This document shows, piece after piece, positions 1-9,227 of a stretch of 64,000 nucleotides of DNA (position 1 is its first letter; each line of letters opens with the position of its first letter). The DNA is from an uncultured Oscillospiraceae bacterium. Its GTDB lineage: Bacteria; Bacillota; Clostridia; Oscillospirales; Oscillospiraceae. The translations under genes were made by a program, and so were the position numbers. The notes beneath the pieces were generated by a model, which saw only the letters and a program-made list of their open reading frames with translations, was not told the DNA's origin and did not search any database. The stretch is taken from positions 27,762-91,761 of the forward strand of contig CAKUIM010000004.1 of assembly GCA_934660965.1 (NCBI GenBank), written 5' to 3'.

Positions 1-62
1 TGTCGCGTTTCTTCTCCTTTGTATGGCCGGTTTTACCTGTTTGCGGCGTACCGCAAGCCAGT

Positions 63-1259
63 TCACCCGAATAGCCGAAACGGCGTACTTTCCACTAGCC
101 CGGGCGGAGGTACTACCCATCCTTTTTCCACATAATTCAATTCTCTCTCTGAACTTGTAAAAAGAATGACCTGCCTGCCGTTTTTTGCGATTCGTGAGAG
201 CATGCGCAGCGCTGCCAAACATCCGTTGTCATCCATACGGTGAAAAGCGTTGTTGATAACCAGCGGACAACGTACGTCCTGCGAAGCATTGTTCAGCAGC
301 GCCCAGAAACGCCCCTCAACGCTGTCGGCACAAAATCTCCGCGTATCTTTCTCACATGCCCTTGCAAGCACAGAGTTCAGCAGCACGCCGAGCCGGTTTC
401 TCTGCCTTGCCAAGCGGGCTTCAAGGGCATATGCTTCATGCCAGTCACGCAGATATTCGTTGTACTGCCTACAATAACTATGCACATTTTCTTTCATTTC
501 AGGCTCATCTCTGGCACCGAATTCAGAGAGCTGCGCATTGATCTGCTCCTCGGCCTCCCGCTTGGAAAGCTCTGTCTTTTTCATAATATAAAAGCTCAGC
601 GCGGCAATTAGAACAAGCATTCCCGTCACAATATACAGCCTGGAATTCTTTGTCGCGGCCATTATTGTTACCAGAACCGCACAGATAAGCGGTATCTGCC
701 ATGACCTGTTCATACGTTTTGCGTTGGACAGCTTTCTTATCTCCTTGATTTGATACTCAGCCTGTTTCATACGGCGGCTAGCTTGATCTGCCGTAATACC
801 TTCAAACACGGTTGCTTTCAGCGCCCTGTATTTTTCCCCGCATGACCGTGACAGCTCCGTAAGGCGGCTTTCCATGTCACACATCTCCGAAAGCAGCGTA
901 TCATATCTGCTGCGCTCGTCCGCCGTGGCGTACCGCTCAAATGTTTCTTCCACTTCAAGATCCGCCATGCTTATAACAAAATCGTGGGCGGATGTGCCTG
1001 TAAATCGCTCGGCAGTGTAATACGCAGCTTCCTCCCGCGGCAGGCTGTCTTGAGATGTCAGGGAGACCGTTTTTCCATCCTCTTCAAATTCAAGCACTCC
1101 GGGGTCAATTTTCTTTTCACCGCAAAGCATATCTCTGATAAAGCCGCACCAGAGCGATCTCATTTCCGGGTCGGCCTCTTTTTTTACATATATGCCGGCC
1201 GTTGGTTCAAGCGTGTGCTTTTCCCCGTCTCGTGATATTAGGAGTTTCGTGATGGTCAT
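63..1259 (-). CDS. YhaN/SbcC-like ABC-ATPase-derived protein with degenerate nucleotide site
   Basis: 398 residues. The ends look like the two halves of a YhaN-type SMC/Rad50-like ATPase. Near residues 25-47 a stretch ending FIRDMLCG aligns with the post-Walker A helix of YhaN, but the preceding GxxGxGKST is replaced by EADPEMRS. Near residues 338-372 LVINNAFHRMDDNG and QVILFTSSERE align with Walker B, D-loop and H-loop, but the acidic Walker B residues are Asn. Between are charged coiled-coil segments and two membrane helices (about 188-226). ATP hydrolysis is therefore unlikely; a membrane-tethered structural role is inference. It is last in the leftward operon, 77 bp after the permease, with AAAGGAGGG before its ATG. 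A further AAAGGAG at 14-20 (minus) hints at another gene beyond the edge. Confidence 0.55.
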   Translation of the reverse strand: MTITKLLISRDGEKHTLEPTAGIYVKKEADPEMRSLWCGFIRDMLCGEKKIDPGVLEFEEDGKTVSLTSQDSLPREEAAYYTAERFTGTSAHDFVISMADLEVEETFERYATADERSRYDTLLSEMCDMESRLTELSRSCGEKYRALKATVFEGITADQASRRMKQAEYQIKEIRKLSNAKRMNRSWQIPLICAVLVTIMAATKNSRLYIVTGMLVLIAALSFYIMKKTELSKREAEEQINAQLSEFGARDEPEMKENVHSYCRQYNEYLRDWHEAYALEARLARQRNRLGVLLNSVLARACEKDTRRFCADSVEGRFWALLNNASQDVRCPLVINNAFHRMDDNGCLAALRMLSRIAKNGRQVILFTSSERELNYVEKGWVVPPPGLVESTPFRLFG

Positions 1260-1336
1260 CTGCAGCCCTCCTTTGATGAGACGACGCCCCCGGGGATGGC
1301 GAGGGCGTCTGACTCAATCAGCAATTATGGAAAGAT

Positions 1337-2671
1337 TCAGCCTAATGGGTAACAAATGTAGCACATGACGAGAGCTACCAGTATAGATGTCAGCGGCATC
1401 AGACACTGCACATAGAAGATCCACTTGTACCCTTCTTTATGGGACATTTTGAAGGCACGCAGGGTGACGATTGTTGGGCCGTTCTGGGGCATAGAGTCAA
1501 AAGAGGTCGATGCAATGCCGGACAGACGGTGCAGTGCCTCGGGATTTGCGCCCATTGCCAAACAGCGCTCGCCGAAGGTAGTAAAGAACAGAACCATGGA
1601 GGATGTTCCAGAAGCAGTGACGATACTCAGCAAAATAATGACGACCACACACAGCAGGTACGGATCCATGTCGAGCGTGAGTATGAGCGACTCGATAGCA
1701 GAAAAAGCGGCGGTCTTCTTGATGAGAGCACCATAACCGCAGATGGCGCAAACGCAGATAAGAGCGTCCATGACGGACATTGCACCCTCGGTAAGAGATT
1801 CAATTCTCTTTCTTTTGAAACTTTTCCAACCGAACAGCATTACCAGTACAATACCAAAAAGCAGAGAAATAATCGTTGTTTGGGTGGCATCAAGCTTGAC
1901 GACCAACTGAAGGATTGTGCAGCAGGCCAGAATGGCAATAGTGGGAACCAGGGACACAAAGAAATTCGGCAGTTCCTCGTCGGTAAACTCGTAAAGCTCG
2001 GCGTTTCTGCTGTCATCCGCGGGGGGATCATAGGGGATATTCTGCTTGCGAGCCTTCTTGATATGGAAGAGGGTAAAGAGGTAGACTATAATAATGGTGT
2101 ATACACCGGTAACGATGCCCACAACTGGAGCGGCAAAGAGGTTTGTGCCCAGATAACTGGTGGGCAGAAGGTTGGTGAAGTTGGGCACACCGGGAGTCAT
2201 AAACATGACGACCGCGTCGATGCCAATGACGGCAATCAGCGCTATATAGCGGGGCAGGTTATACTTTTTCAGCATGGAGAAGGACAGAGGGGCGATGACC
2301 AGCGGTGCCACGGTAATACCGGAGAGCTGAAGCAGCAGCGCCAGGAACATCAGGATGATAACAAAGTTCTTCTCATTGGCTTTCCCGGATATATAACGCG
2401 CGATGGATTCTCCCATGCCGCTCTCATTCATGACCTGAGCATAGATTCCTACAAAGCAGAACGGCAGGAAATAGGACTGCATATATACCACGAATGTGCT
2501 CATAAATGGACCCGTGATTGCGGCGAACGGTCCGCCTGGGACCACGCAGCCGATAAACAGTGCGCAGGCAAGCGATACGATGATGGGGTGGATACCTTTC
2601 ATACAGAGGACAAAGAACACCACAAAGGATACAAGCAGGAAAATTGCAGATATGGGTACATTGTTAGCCAC
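1337..2671 (-). CDS. GntP/citrate-transporter-type permease
   Basis: 444 residues, about 11-12 hydrophobic segments across the full length, so an inner-membrane carrier. The C-terminal signature SGIASTSFDSMPQNGP (about residues 388-403) is the GntP-family pattern seen in gluconate and 3-hydroxybutyrate type permeases, which take up hydroxy acids with protons. It begins with GTG at 2671, preceded by GAGAGG. It sits 109 bp after the SDR gene in an operon for beta-keto/beta-hydroxy acid metabolism, so the substrate is probably a small hydroxy or keto acid; this is inference from context. Fairly sure of family, unsure of substrate. Confidence 0.75.
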   Translation of the reverse strand: MANNVPISAIFLLVSFVVFFVLCMKGIHPIIVSLACALFIGCVVPGGPFAAITGPFMSTFVVYMQSYFLPFCFVGIYAQVMNESGMGESIARYISGKANEKNFVIILMFLALLLQLSGITVAPLVIAPLSFSMLKKYNLPRYIALIAVIGIDAVVMFMTPGVPNFTNLLPTSYLGTNLFAAPVVGIVTGVYTIIIVYLFTLFHIKKARKQNIPYDPPADDSRNAELYEFTDEELPNFFVSLVPTIAILACCTILQLVVKLDATQTTIISLLFGIVLVMLFGWKSFKRKRIESLTEGAMSVMDALICVCAICGYGALIKKTAAFSAIESLILTLDMDPYLLCVVVIILLSIVTASGTSSMVLFFTTFGERCLAMGANPEALHRLSGIASTSFDSMPQNGPTIVTLRAFKMSHKEGYKWIFYVQCLMPLTSILVALVMCYICYPLG

Positions 2672-2780
2672 GGCAGTTACCTCTCTTCTTTAAAAATTTT
2701 AGGGGGGTGATATTTGCCAGGCAAAGAAAGCAGGAGACTTGCACATCTCGTGAATCTGTGTGTCTTTATGGACTGGTGTA

Positions 2781-3563
2781 TCAGCCGACACACCACATGC
2801 CTCCGTCCGGGTAAATGATCTGTCCTGTCACAAAGCTGGATAAATCAGAACCTAAGAACAGTGCTGGGCCGATGTTGTCATCTGGTTCACCGGCACGACC
2901 CATGGGCACCTTTTTTTTAAATACATCGAGAACCTGTTGGGATACGCCAAGCTTGAGCATCATCGGGGTAATCGTGACAATTGGGCCGATGGCGTTGACC
3001 GTAACATTATACTGGCCCCACTCACCCGCTAAATACTCCGTCATCATATTAACCGCGCCTTTTGTGGACCCGTAGCCCACATTATTTCCGGGAGCAGTCA
3101 GTGCACGGGCACCCCGGATAGAGCTAATATTAATGATTTTTCCATAGCGCTTTTCAATCATCACCTTACCGAACTCCACGCAGCAAAGCAGCATGCTGCG
3201 CACGTTGGTGTTGAACATCTCATCCCATTCTGCGATATGCTCTACGCTTTCAGCAGCTGCAAACTTGCGGTTGATGCCCTGGGCGTTTACCAGTATATCT
3301 ACGGTGCCATACTTTGCAACGATGTCGTCGCGCAGCTTGGCTACATCCGCCGGAACGGTAGAGTCTGCGCACATGTAGTCAATCTCCTTGCCGATTTCCT
3401 CTTTGATTTCCTCCGCCTTAGCCTGAAGTGTGGCCTCGGTACGGCCAGAGATGATGACCTTTGCACCATAGTAAGCATAGCCTTTGGCAATGGCTCCGCC
3501 GATTCCGCCGCCGCCGCCAATGATTACCGCTACCTTATCGGTGAGGTTGAACACGTCTTTCAT
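2781..3563 (-). CDS. Short-chain dehydrogenase/reductase (SDR)
   Basis: 260 residues, the normal length of a classical SDR. The N-terminal cofactor loop is a glycine-rich GGGGGIGG (about residues 16-23) in place of TGxxxGxG, the catalytic Ser lies in NISSIRG and the Tyr/Lys pair in YGSTKGAV (near 165-170), and the C-terminus ends in the usual FVTGQ...DGG pattern. Classical SDRs of this type (FabG, gluconate 5-dehydrogenase, 3-hydroxybutyrate dehydrogenase) interconvert hydroxyl and keto groups with NAD(P)H. In this operon it may reduce acetoacetate released by the neighbouring cleavage enzyme or handle the growth substrate; that role is inference. GGGGAG lies ahead of the ATG. Confidence 0.8.
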   Translation of the reverse strand: MKDVFNLTDKVAVIIGGGGGIGGAIAKGYAYYGAKVIISGRTEATLQAKAEEIKEEIGKEIDYMCADSTVPADVAKLRDDIVAKYGTVDILVNAQGINRKFAAAESVEHIAEWDEMFNTNVRSMLLCCVEFGKVMIEKRYGKIINISSIRGARALTAPGNNVGYGSTKGAVNMMTEYLAGEWGQYNVTVNAIGPIVTITPMMLKLGVSQQVLDVFKKKVPMGRAGEPDDNIGPALFLGSDLSSFVTGQIIYPDGGMWCVG

Positions 3564-3607
3564 GTGTTTCTCCCCTTTTTTATGTTTTGGAGGATACAGG
3601 ATGCCGG

Positions 3608-4435
3608 TTACCGCTTTTTCAGCCCGAGGATCTCGCGGGCTTCATCCGGAGTTGCCGGTTCGTTGTTGAATTCGCGAATGAGACGGGCCGCCCTGGCGAC
3701 AAGTTCAGAGTTCGTGGCAAGTCGGCCCTTTGCATAATAAACGTTGTCTTCAAGACCAACACGCACGTGACCACCCATTGCAATGGCTGTATACAGAATC
3801 GGAAGATGACCCGCTCCGACGCCAAGGGCGCTCCAGGTGGACCCTGGGGGCAGCATGGCATGGAGTTGAGTAAGCACTTGAGGCGTGGCCTTGGCCATAC
3901 CATTGACACCCAGCACGAACTGGAAGTGCATGGGAGCTTCTAGAATCCCTTCCTCCTTTTCGTGGAAGAACATAGCAGCATTTATCATGCCGCCGTCAAA
4001 GATCTCGATTTCCGGCTTCACTCCACACTGAATCAGTGCGCGGCCGCATTTGCGGAGAAAGTCCGGGCTATTGGGGAATATGCCGCCAGGGAGCCAATTG
4101 AAAGTCCCCACGTCATAGGATGCGATTTCAGGCAAGAGGGTGACAACATGCTCAAACCGTTTTTCATCGCTGACATTTCCGCCTCCGGATGTGCTTAAAT
4201 TCAGCACCAGATCAGTATTGTCGCGGATTCGATCTACAGCTTCCTTGAAGCGGGCAGTCTCCAGGCTCCCGCGGCCCTCCTCATTCCGCATGTGCAGATG
4301 GACAATCGCCGCTCCCTCTTTCCATACACGTATGGCGTCATCCGCGATCTCCCGTGGCGTAATAGGAATATGCGGCGTTAGGGACTTTGGCGTAACAGCG
4401 CCTGTCAGTGCGGCTGAAATAATGGTTTTTGCCAT
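3608..4435 (-). CDS. Beta-keto acid cleavage enzyme (BKACE, DUF849 family)
   Basis: 275 residues, full length for the family. BKACE enzymes condense a beta-keto acid with acetyl-CoA and release acetoacetate plus a new acyl-CoA; Kce of lysine fermentation is the known example. Visible signatures are the zinc HLH in AAIVHLHMRN (about 43-52) and GHVRVGLEDN near residue 221, where the spacing Arg-x3-Glu-Asp matches the arginine, zinc-binding glutamate and catalytic aspartate described for Kce. A second family member lies at 48822-49670 with only moderate similarity and higher G+C. The side-chain specificity cannot be read from sequence; the carnitine-type dehydrogenase in the operon suggests a substituted 3-oxo acid. 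Confidence 0.88.
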   Translation of the reverse strand: MAKTIISAALTGAVTPKSLTPHIPITPREIADDAIRVWKEGAAIVHLHMRNEEGRGSLETARFKEAVDRIRDNTDLVLNLSTSGGGNVSDEKRFEHVVTLLPEIASYDVGTFNWLPGGIFPNSPDFLRKCGRALIQCGVKPEIEIFDGGMINAAMFFHEKEEGILEAPMHFQFVLGVNGMAKATPQVLTQLHAMLPPGSTWSALGVGAGHLPILYTAIAMGGHVRVGLEDNVYYAKGRLATNSELVARAARLIREFNNEPATPDEAREILGLKKR

Positions 4436-4475
4436 TTCTCCAACTCCTTGTATTTTATTTTCCGGTCAGGTGCGC

Positions 4476-4820
4476 CTACTTTCCGATAATTACGAGCATG
4501 ATGGCCGGGCGGTTGGTCTCATTCTTGATGGAGCGGCCGTCGCCGGGCAGCCATTCAACAGAATCACCCGGGCCAAGTACAAACTGGTCATTTTCCAGGG
4601 TGACGGTCATTTCCCCCTCAACCATGTAGTAGATGAGGTTCATGTCCATGTTCGCAGGCACTTCGGCAAATTCCGCTCCACCGCCCGGAAGGAATACGGA
4701 CATACTGAGCGTAAGGTGCTTGCCGCCGCTCAAATCGGGGGATTGGAGGCGCAGCGAGGCCACGTTGAAGTGTCCCGGGGGCTCATAGGGTTTCGCTTCG
4801 GCTAATCTTGTTACTTTCAT
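4476..4820 (-). CDS. Small cupin-domain protein
   Basis: 114 residues starting at the ATG at 4820, which follows AAAAGGAGG; longer in-frame starts would run back into the neighbouring gene. One cupin barrel: PGGGAEFAEVPANMD (about 45-59) is a divergent first cupin motif, and VEGEMTVTLEN...LGPGDSVEWLPGD forms the second motif and turn. The usual histidine metal ligands are not evident, so this may be a non-catalytic binding or sensor cupin, or use other ligands. It lies between the BKACE and M24 genes and is probably co-transcribed; a role in binding or isomerising a pathway intermediate is only a guess. Confidence 0.7.
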   Translation of the reverse strand: MKVTRLAEAKPYEPPGHFNVASLRLQSPDLSGGKHLTLSMSVFLPGGGAEFAEVPANMDMNLIYYMVEGEMTVTLENDQFVLGPGDSVEWLPGDGRSIKNETNRPAIMLVIIGK

Positions 4821-4890
4821 AGCGGGTCCTCCTTTTAGTTTTTTGGCTCCGGGCCGTTCAGACGGCCCGGAGTCCATCTGTGTTCTGCAA

Positions 4891-6129
4891 TCAGTAGGGG
4901 TTGCATTCGATGAGATGATCGATCGGGTATTTGGTAAGCAGGTCGTAACCGGTGTCGGTGACGGCCAGGTATTCCTCCAAACGCACGCCGAAATCGCCGC
5001 CCTTTTTGCCGGTCCATGTTTCCAGGGCAAAAACCATGCCGGTTTTCAGCTCCTGCTGCATCATGTCGGGGCCAAGGTGGCCGATGCCGGGGAACTCGTG
5101 CAGGGACAGGCCAATTCCGTGGCCGCAGGCATATGCGGAAACGTCTGACCAGCTTTCATATCCCCAGTGCTGCGGGGAAGAGGGCCATTTGTCAATAATA
5201 TCCTGGACAATGGCACCGTTTTTGACAGCGCTCATTCCCTCATACAGCATCTCGCGGCACTCCTCGAAACAGTCCTTCTGCTCCTGTGTAGCGCGGCCGC
5301 AGCAGAAGGTGCGGTAGTAGCAGGACTTGTAGCCTTGGAAGCAGGCGGCGTTGATGTCGATGACGACCAAATCGCCGGGGCGGACCTGACGGTCGGTGAA
5401 GTCAATGTGCAGCGGGTTTGTACGGGGGCCGGATGCGATCACAAATTCCTGCACCTCATCTGCGCCCAGCTCATAAAGACGTTTGGCGCCGATGCCCATG
5501 AGATCGCATTCACGGATGCCGGGGCGAATGGCCTCGCGCATCGCGTCAAAGGCACCCTCGGCGATGGAGGCTGACTGGCGGATGCATTCGATCTCATCCT
5601 GGCTTTTAATCAGGAAGCATTCATACATGACCTGCCGGGCATCGACGACCTTCAGCCCAGCATTTTCAAAGGCCTTGGAATACAGATGGAAAGAGACTGT
5701 GCCATCCAGACCCACGGTCCCTCCGGTCAGATGGTTGTCCTCCATGTACCCCTTGATGCGCTCGGCAAAGTTCACAAAGATCGGAGCGTCAGCGCTGAGC
5801 TTCGCACGGCTGTAGGCCACAGGCCCCGGCCAAATGCGGCCCTTCATCCACGGCATTTCTTCCCTGATTTTGTACGGAGAGAAGCTGGTGGAGTTGAATA
5901 GATAAGGATCCCCATTTACCGGCAGGACTGCAATACGGCCTTCAGCCCAACGCCCCGCAGGAGTGCAGTAGGCGCCAGTGATGTAGCGGATGGCTGGATA
6001 GTCAAATGTGACGAGCATATCAATCCCATGCTTCTTCATGACTTCCTTGGCTCTGTTAAGACGGTAGTTTCGCATTCTCTCATAGTTGATTCCCTCAAAA
6101 CGATCTGTTGCCATTCTTCCGTAAGGCAT
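4891..6129 (-). CDS. M24 (creatinase / Xaa-Pro peptidase-like) protein with altered metal site
   Basis: 412 residues with the two-domain creatinase/prolidase layout: N-terminal domain (about 1-165) and pita-bread domain (about 170-405). M24 metallopeptidases bind two metals with Asp, Asp, His, Glu, Glu. Here the first Asp (VVIDIN), the His (CGHGIGLSLHE) and both Glu (ALET, RLEE) are present, but the second Asp, expected about ten residues after the first, is replaced in YKSCYYRTF. Metal-poor M24 relatives such as creatinase hydrolyse C-N bonds, and DddP lyase belongs to the same fold, so a non-peptidase reaction is likely. In this operon it may release the acid that is later oxidised and cleaved (inference). 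AAAAGGAGG precedes the ATG. Confidence 0.75.
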   Translation of the reverse strand: MPYGRMATDRFEGINYERMRNYRLNRAKEVMKKHGIDMLVTFDYPAIRYITGAYCTPAGRWAEGRIAVLPVNGDPYLFNSTSFSPYKIREEMPWMKGRIWPGPVAYSRAKLSADAPIFVNFAERIKGYMEDNHLTGGTVGLDGTVSFHLYSKAFENAGLKVVDARQVMYECFLIKSQDEIECIRQSASIAEGAFDAMREAIRPGIRECDLMGIGAKRLYELGADEVQEFVIASGPRTNPLHIDFTDRQVRPGDLVVIDINAACFQGYKSCYYRTFCCGRATQEQKDCFEECREMLYEGMSAVKNGAIVQDIIDKWPSSPQHWGYESWSDVSAYACGHGIGLSLHEFPGIGHLGPDMMQQELKTGMVFALETWTGKKGGDFGVRLEEYLAVTDTGYDLLTKYPIDHLIECNPY

Positions 6130-6193
6130 ATACTTTTCCTCCTTTTAAGATTTGATCTTATTTCCAGTTTTCAACTGGTTTTCCGGCACATTT

Positions 6194-7102
6194 TCACAGA
6201 AGGCCGCGTAGTCTCAGTATCCCTATCAGCATTTTGTCACGCCAGGCGCTGACACTTTTGTAATCATTGCCGGTGGACGGGTCTCTTGCGGAAAGAGCCT
6301 GCTTATAGCCCTCAGCGATTATTTTTGCCTCCGGAGTCATCTCGGTTCCGTACTTGAGTACACTGTCATAGTAGCCATTCTCACCCAACCCGATGCCAAT
6401 GGTCGTGATTTGCCCAAGAACTGCCATGCGCAGGCCTGGTCCGTACATGATGGCTTTATCCATCTCCTCCACCGTACATATTCCCTCAATCACGGTCTTT
6501 TTGGCTTCTGCGTTTGCAGCCCAGGACAGCCTGTTTACAATGCAGCCGCTTTTTTCTTTGCGTGCGACAATAACCTCCTTTCCTGCGTCGCGATACAAGG
6601 CTCTGGCTTTCTCAATGGCTCCCGGGGATGTTGTCTCGCTTCCGCACATCTCTACCAGTGGGATAATGTACGCAGGCAGATAGGGATGCCCCACAAGGAT
6701 GCGTTCGGGGTGCTTCGCACCCTCCTGAATCTGACTGGGGATAAATGCCGATGTGGCACTGGCTATAGGGATGTCAGGTCCTACGTACTTTTCAATCTCT
6801 GCGATCAAGCTCTTTTTCATTTCCACATTTTCAGGTCCGGATTCCTGCACAAAACACGCTCCGGTCGCAGCCTCTTCGATAGAGGTAGTTACAAAGCAAC
6901 GAGCGCGTGCCTGCTCGGCCTGCTCGGCGGTAATAACGTTGTTTTCCCTGAGTGTCTCCAGCATTTCACCTACGCGTTTATTGGCCAGTTCCACCTGCCT
7001 GCGTGTCTGCATTGCCGCCTCATATCCATGCAGCATAAAGTTAACGGCAAGGCCTGTTCCGATTACTCCTGATCCAATAAACGCAACCTTTCCCTTGGCC
7101 AT
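6194..7102 (-). CDS. 3-hydroxyacyl-CoA / L-carnitine dehydrogenase family protein
   Basis: 302 residues from the ATG at 7102, chosen because GAAAGGAGG lies just upstream; an upstream in-frame extension of 14 codons lacks a ribosome site. An N-terminal NAD-binding GSGVIGTG (about 10-17) is followed by the catalytic region GHPYLPAYIIPLVEM (about 134-148), closer to L-carnitine dehydrogenase (GHPxNPP...PLVE) than to fatty-acid HADH. The helical C-terminal domain is present. It should oxidise a 3-hydroxy acid or CoA ester to the 3-keto form with NAD, which is exactly the substrate type the neighbouring BKACE needs. Confidence 0.82.
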   Translation of the reverse strand: MAKGKVAFIGSGVIGTGLAVNFMLHGYEAAMQTRRQVELANKRVGEMLETLRENNVITAEQAEQARARCFVTTSIEEAATGACFVQESGPENVEMKKSLIAEIEKYVGPDIPIASATSAFIPSQIQEGAKHPERILVGHPYLPAYIIPLVEMCGSETTSPGAIEKARALYRDAGKEVIVARKEKSGCIVNRLSWAANAEAKKTVIEGICTVEEMDKAIMYGPGLRMAVLGQITTIGIGLGENGYYDSVLKYGTEMTPEAKIIAEGYKQALSARDPSTGNDYKSVSAWRDKMLIGILRLRGLL

Positions 7103-7140
7103 TTTAAACAGCCTCCTTTCTTTATCTTCCGGACAAGTGG

Positions 7141-7728
7141 TCACAAAAGTACTTTCCCGATTGGCTGACCGGATATCCCGGCTGCATTTGCCTCATCTGT
7201 GTCAATGTGCAGCATGGCCGGAGTATTCAATTCTGGTATCATTGTTATACAGCACACCACATCGCCAAAAACAAGGGATCTCTCCGGCGTGTCTACACGT
7301 ACGTCTACGATTTGATGCTGTACAATGCCGTGTTTCTCCGCGTCGGTCATCGAAATATGTATGTGTCGTTTGGCTACGAAAACGCCCTCATCAAGGGCTA
7401 CACTGCCCGCAGGGCCCTCGATTAAAATGCCGGGAGTACCCTCCAAATCGCCCGATAGCCGGATGGGGGCATCGATTCCGATCATTTTCATATCGGACAT
7501 GGACAATTCCACCTGCGTGCGCCCCCTGCCGGGGCCTATAATCCCGACCCGCTCAATTTTCCCCTTCGGTCCAACAAGCGTTACTCGCTCTTCTGCAGCG
7601 AATTCCGCTTTGGAAGGACTCAGCCAGCGTCTGTTTTGAAGCTCATAGCCCGGACCAAACAAAATATCGATATGTTCTCTGCTCAAGTGAATGTGACGTA
7701 CCGATGTCTTTACTACCGCTTCCAGCAT
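7141..7728 (-). CDS. PduL-type phosphate acyltransferase
   Basis: 195 residues. PduL enzymes exchange CoA and phosphate on short acyl groups (acyl-CoA + Pi to acyl phosphate). Visible zinc-site motifs are RHIHLS near residues 11-16, KRHIHIS near 118-124 and the C-terminal LHIDTDEAN, all diagnostic of the family. No encapsulation peptide typical of microcompartment PduL is obvious and no shell genes lie nearby, so it is probably cytosolic. With the kinase at 10473-11540 it forms a complete phosphotransacylase/kinase pair that would conserve the energy of the acyl-CoA made by BKACE as ATP. Confidence 0.88.
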   Translation of the reverse strand: MLEAVVKTSVRHIHLSREHIDILFGPGYELQNRRWLSPSKAEFAAEERVTLVGPKGKIERVGIIGPGRGRTQVELSMSDMKMIGIDAPIRLSGDLEGTPGILIEGPAGSVALDEGVFVAKRHIHISMTDAEKHGIVQHQIVDVRVDTPERSLVFGDVVCCITMIPELNTPAMLHIDTDEANAAGISGQPIGKVLL

Positions 7729-7755
7729 ATAGTTGTCTCCCTTATCATTTTTCAG

Positions 7756-9018
7756 TTATCCGTTTATTTCTTGATGTCCCCGAAGATTTTCCCGTTCTTT
7801 CATATTTTTCATGGCATTTAAATAACAGAACGTAAAAATCGTATTCATGCCGTAGAGCACTAGCATAGCGATAAAAGTGGTTCCATATAAGTTGGTATCA
7901 GGGCTTGCGTCCTGAAGTGCGCCAGTAAGCAGCGGACCCAGGAAAGACGCCGGCAGCACGGTAAGTCCGGCGATACCAACGTTTGTTGCGTAGTATTTTT
8001 CTCCGAACGCCTCTTTCATAAAGGCCATAAGTACTGGATTTGCCCCCCCGTATGCAAGGCCTGCAAAGGCAAAGCCGCAAAGAATGATGGGTATAAACCT
8101 TGTTAGATTCCCGAATATCAGACATATGGAGGCGCTGAGGCCAACAAATGCATTGAGCAGAAGGCCAACGCGATAGCCGAAGCGGTCGTGGATTGCGCCG
8201 GCAGATATTCTCCCCAAGGCGTTGAAAAAGCTTACCATCATTCCGACTAAAGCAGGCGCCCCATAGTACAGGGCTATGGTCGCAGCACTGTTTATGACCG
8301 CAAGCCCGCCGGCGGCACGAACCACTCCCGCAAACATGCACAGCCAGAACGTGGAAGTGGCGAGCATTTGCATCGTGGTATAATCACGCCCAGTATGTAA
8401 TTTTTCCTCTTCGCTTTTCTCTGAAGCCGGAACCTGCGGTGCCCGCTTCATGAAAAAGGCTGCTGCAAGCATGAGAAGTGCGGACACAACAGCCAGAATC
8501 CGAAACGCTGTCATGATATTGTATGCATGTATGATGACCTGGGTTGCTCCTCCGAGGATGAGAGAACTGATCCCATAGGCCATCATCAGCACGCCGACGA
8601 TTAGTCCAAAGTTTTTGGGGAACCAGAACGGCACCACACTGAGGGATGTGTTGTAGCCGAATCCGACGGCGGCGCCGCAGAATACGCCGTAGAAAATAAT
8701 CAGCCTGATATAGCTTCCATCCGGATTGGCGACGTCAAGTGCTGAGGCACCCAAAAATCCAATACACATGAGAACTGCGGCAATCAGTAGTGTAAGCCTG
8801 CATCCCCATTTCATCTGCAGCTTGCCGCAGATGAACATTGATACGCTGAAAACAACCATTGAAACAGTGAATACCGTAGAAAGGTTTGTGGCCGTCCATG
8901 TTGGAAACATGGTGCTTAAGTATGGCCTGAAAATTGACCATGCGTACTGCAGCCCAATCAGCAGCATTACGATGATGCCGGAGGCTAATACGCTCCATCT
9001 GCGCTTGCCCTGATTCAC
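7756..9018 (-). CDS. OFA-type major facilitator transporter
   Basis: 420 residues from a GTG at 9018, chosen because AAGGAGG lies nine bases upstream; an in-frame TTG at 9084 would add 22 unlikely residues. About twelve transmembrane segments; the start (SGIIVMLLIGLQYAWSIF) and the GxLxDRxG-like loop GAIHDRFGYRVG (central part) are typical of the oxalate/formate antiporter group, which exchange small carboxylates. First gene of the leftward operon, expressed from the promoter at 9123-9152. With the GntP-type permease at the other end the cluster has two carboxylate carriers, perhaps one for substrate and one for product. Confidence 0.8.
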   Translation of the reverse strand: MNQGKRRWSVLASGIIVMLLIGLQYAWSIFRPYLSTMFPTWTATNLSTVFTVSMVVFSVSMFICGKLQMKWGCRLTLLIAAVLMCIGFLGASALDVANPDGSYIRLIIFYGVFCGAAVGFGYNTSLSVVPFWFPKNFGLIVGVLMMAYGISSLILGGATQVIIHAYNIMTAFRILAVVSALLMLAAAFFMKRAPQVPASEKSEEEKLHTGRDYTTMQMLATSTFWLCMFAGVVRAAGGLAVINSAATIALYYGAPALVGMMVSFFNALGRISAGAIHDRFGYRVGLLLNAFVGLSASICLIFGNLTRFIPIILCGFAFAGLAYGGANPVLMAFMKEAFGEKYYATNVGIAGLTVLPASFLGPLLTGALQDASPDTNLYGTTFIAMLVLYGMNTIFTFCYLNAMKNMKERENLRGHQEING

Positions 9019-9122
9019 CGGTGGTTCCTCCTTCCAGATGTCCGCCGTTTCAGTTGTACATTTTTCCCCTGTACAAATTCTCAAAAAAGTTCGGCAACTT
9101 GCTTGTATCGATCTTTATTTAG

Positions 9123-9152
9123 ATTATATCGTTAGTGTATTCTGTTTATCAA
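9123..9152 (-). promoter_or_regulatory. Sigma-70 type promoter of the leftward catabolic operon
   Basis: On the minus strand TTGATA (9147-9152), 18 bp, TATAAT (9123-9128). It points at the OFA transporter gene. Strong match apart from one -35 base. Confidence 0.75.
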
Positions 9153-9227
9153 CGTGCAGGGGCCCTCTGTTTTGGTCAAATAACATCTTTGTATTGGACT
9201 TTTGCACGATGCCTTATTGTGCATAGT

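Noticed and set aside
9191..9210. Sigma-54-like TTGGAC...TTGCAC before the thiolase gene
   Set aside because: The GG and GC are two bases too close together for a -24/-12 element.
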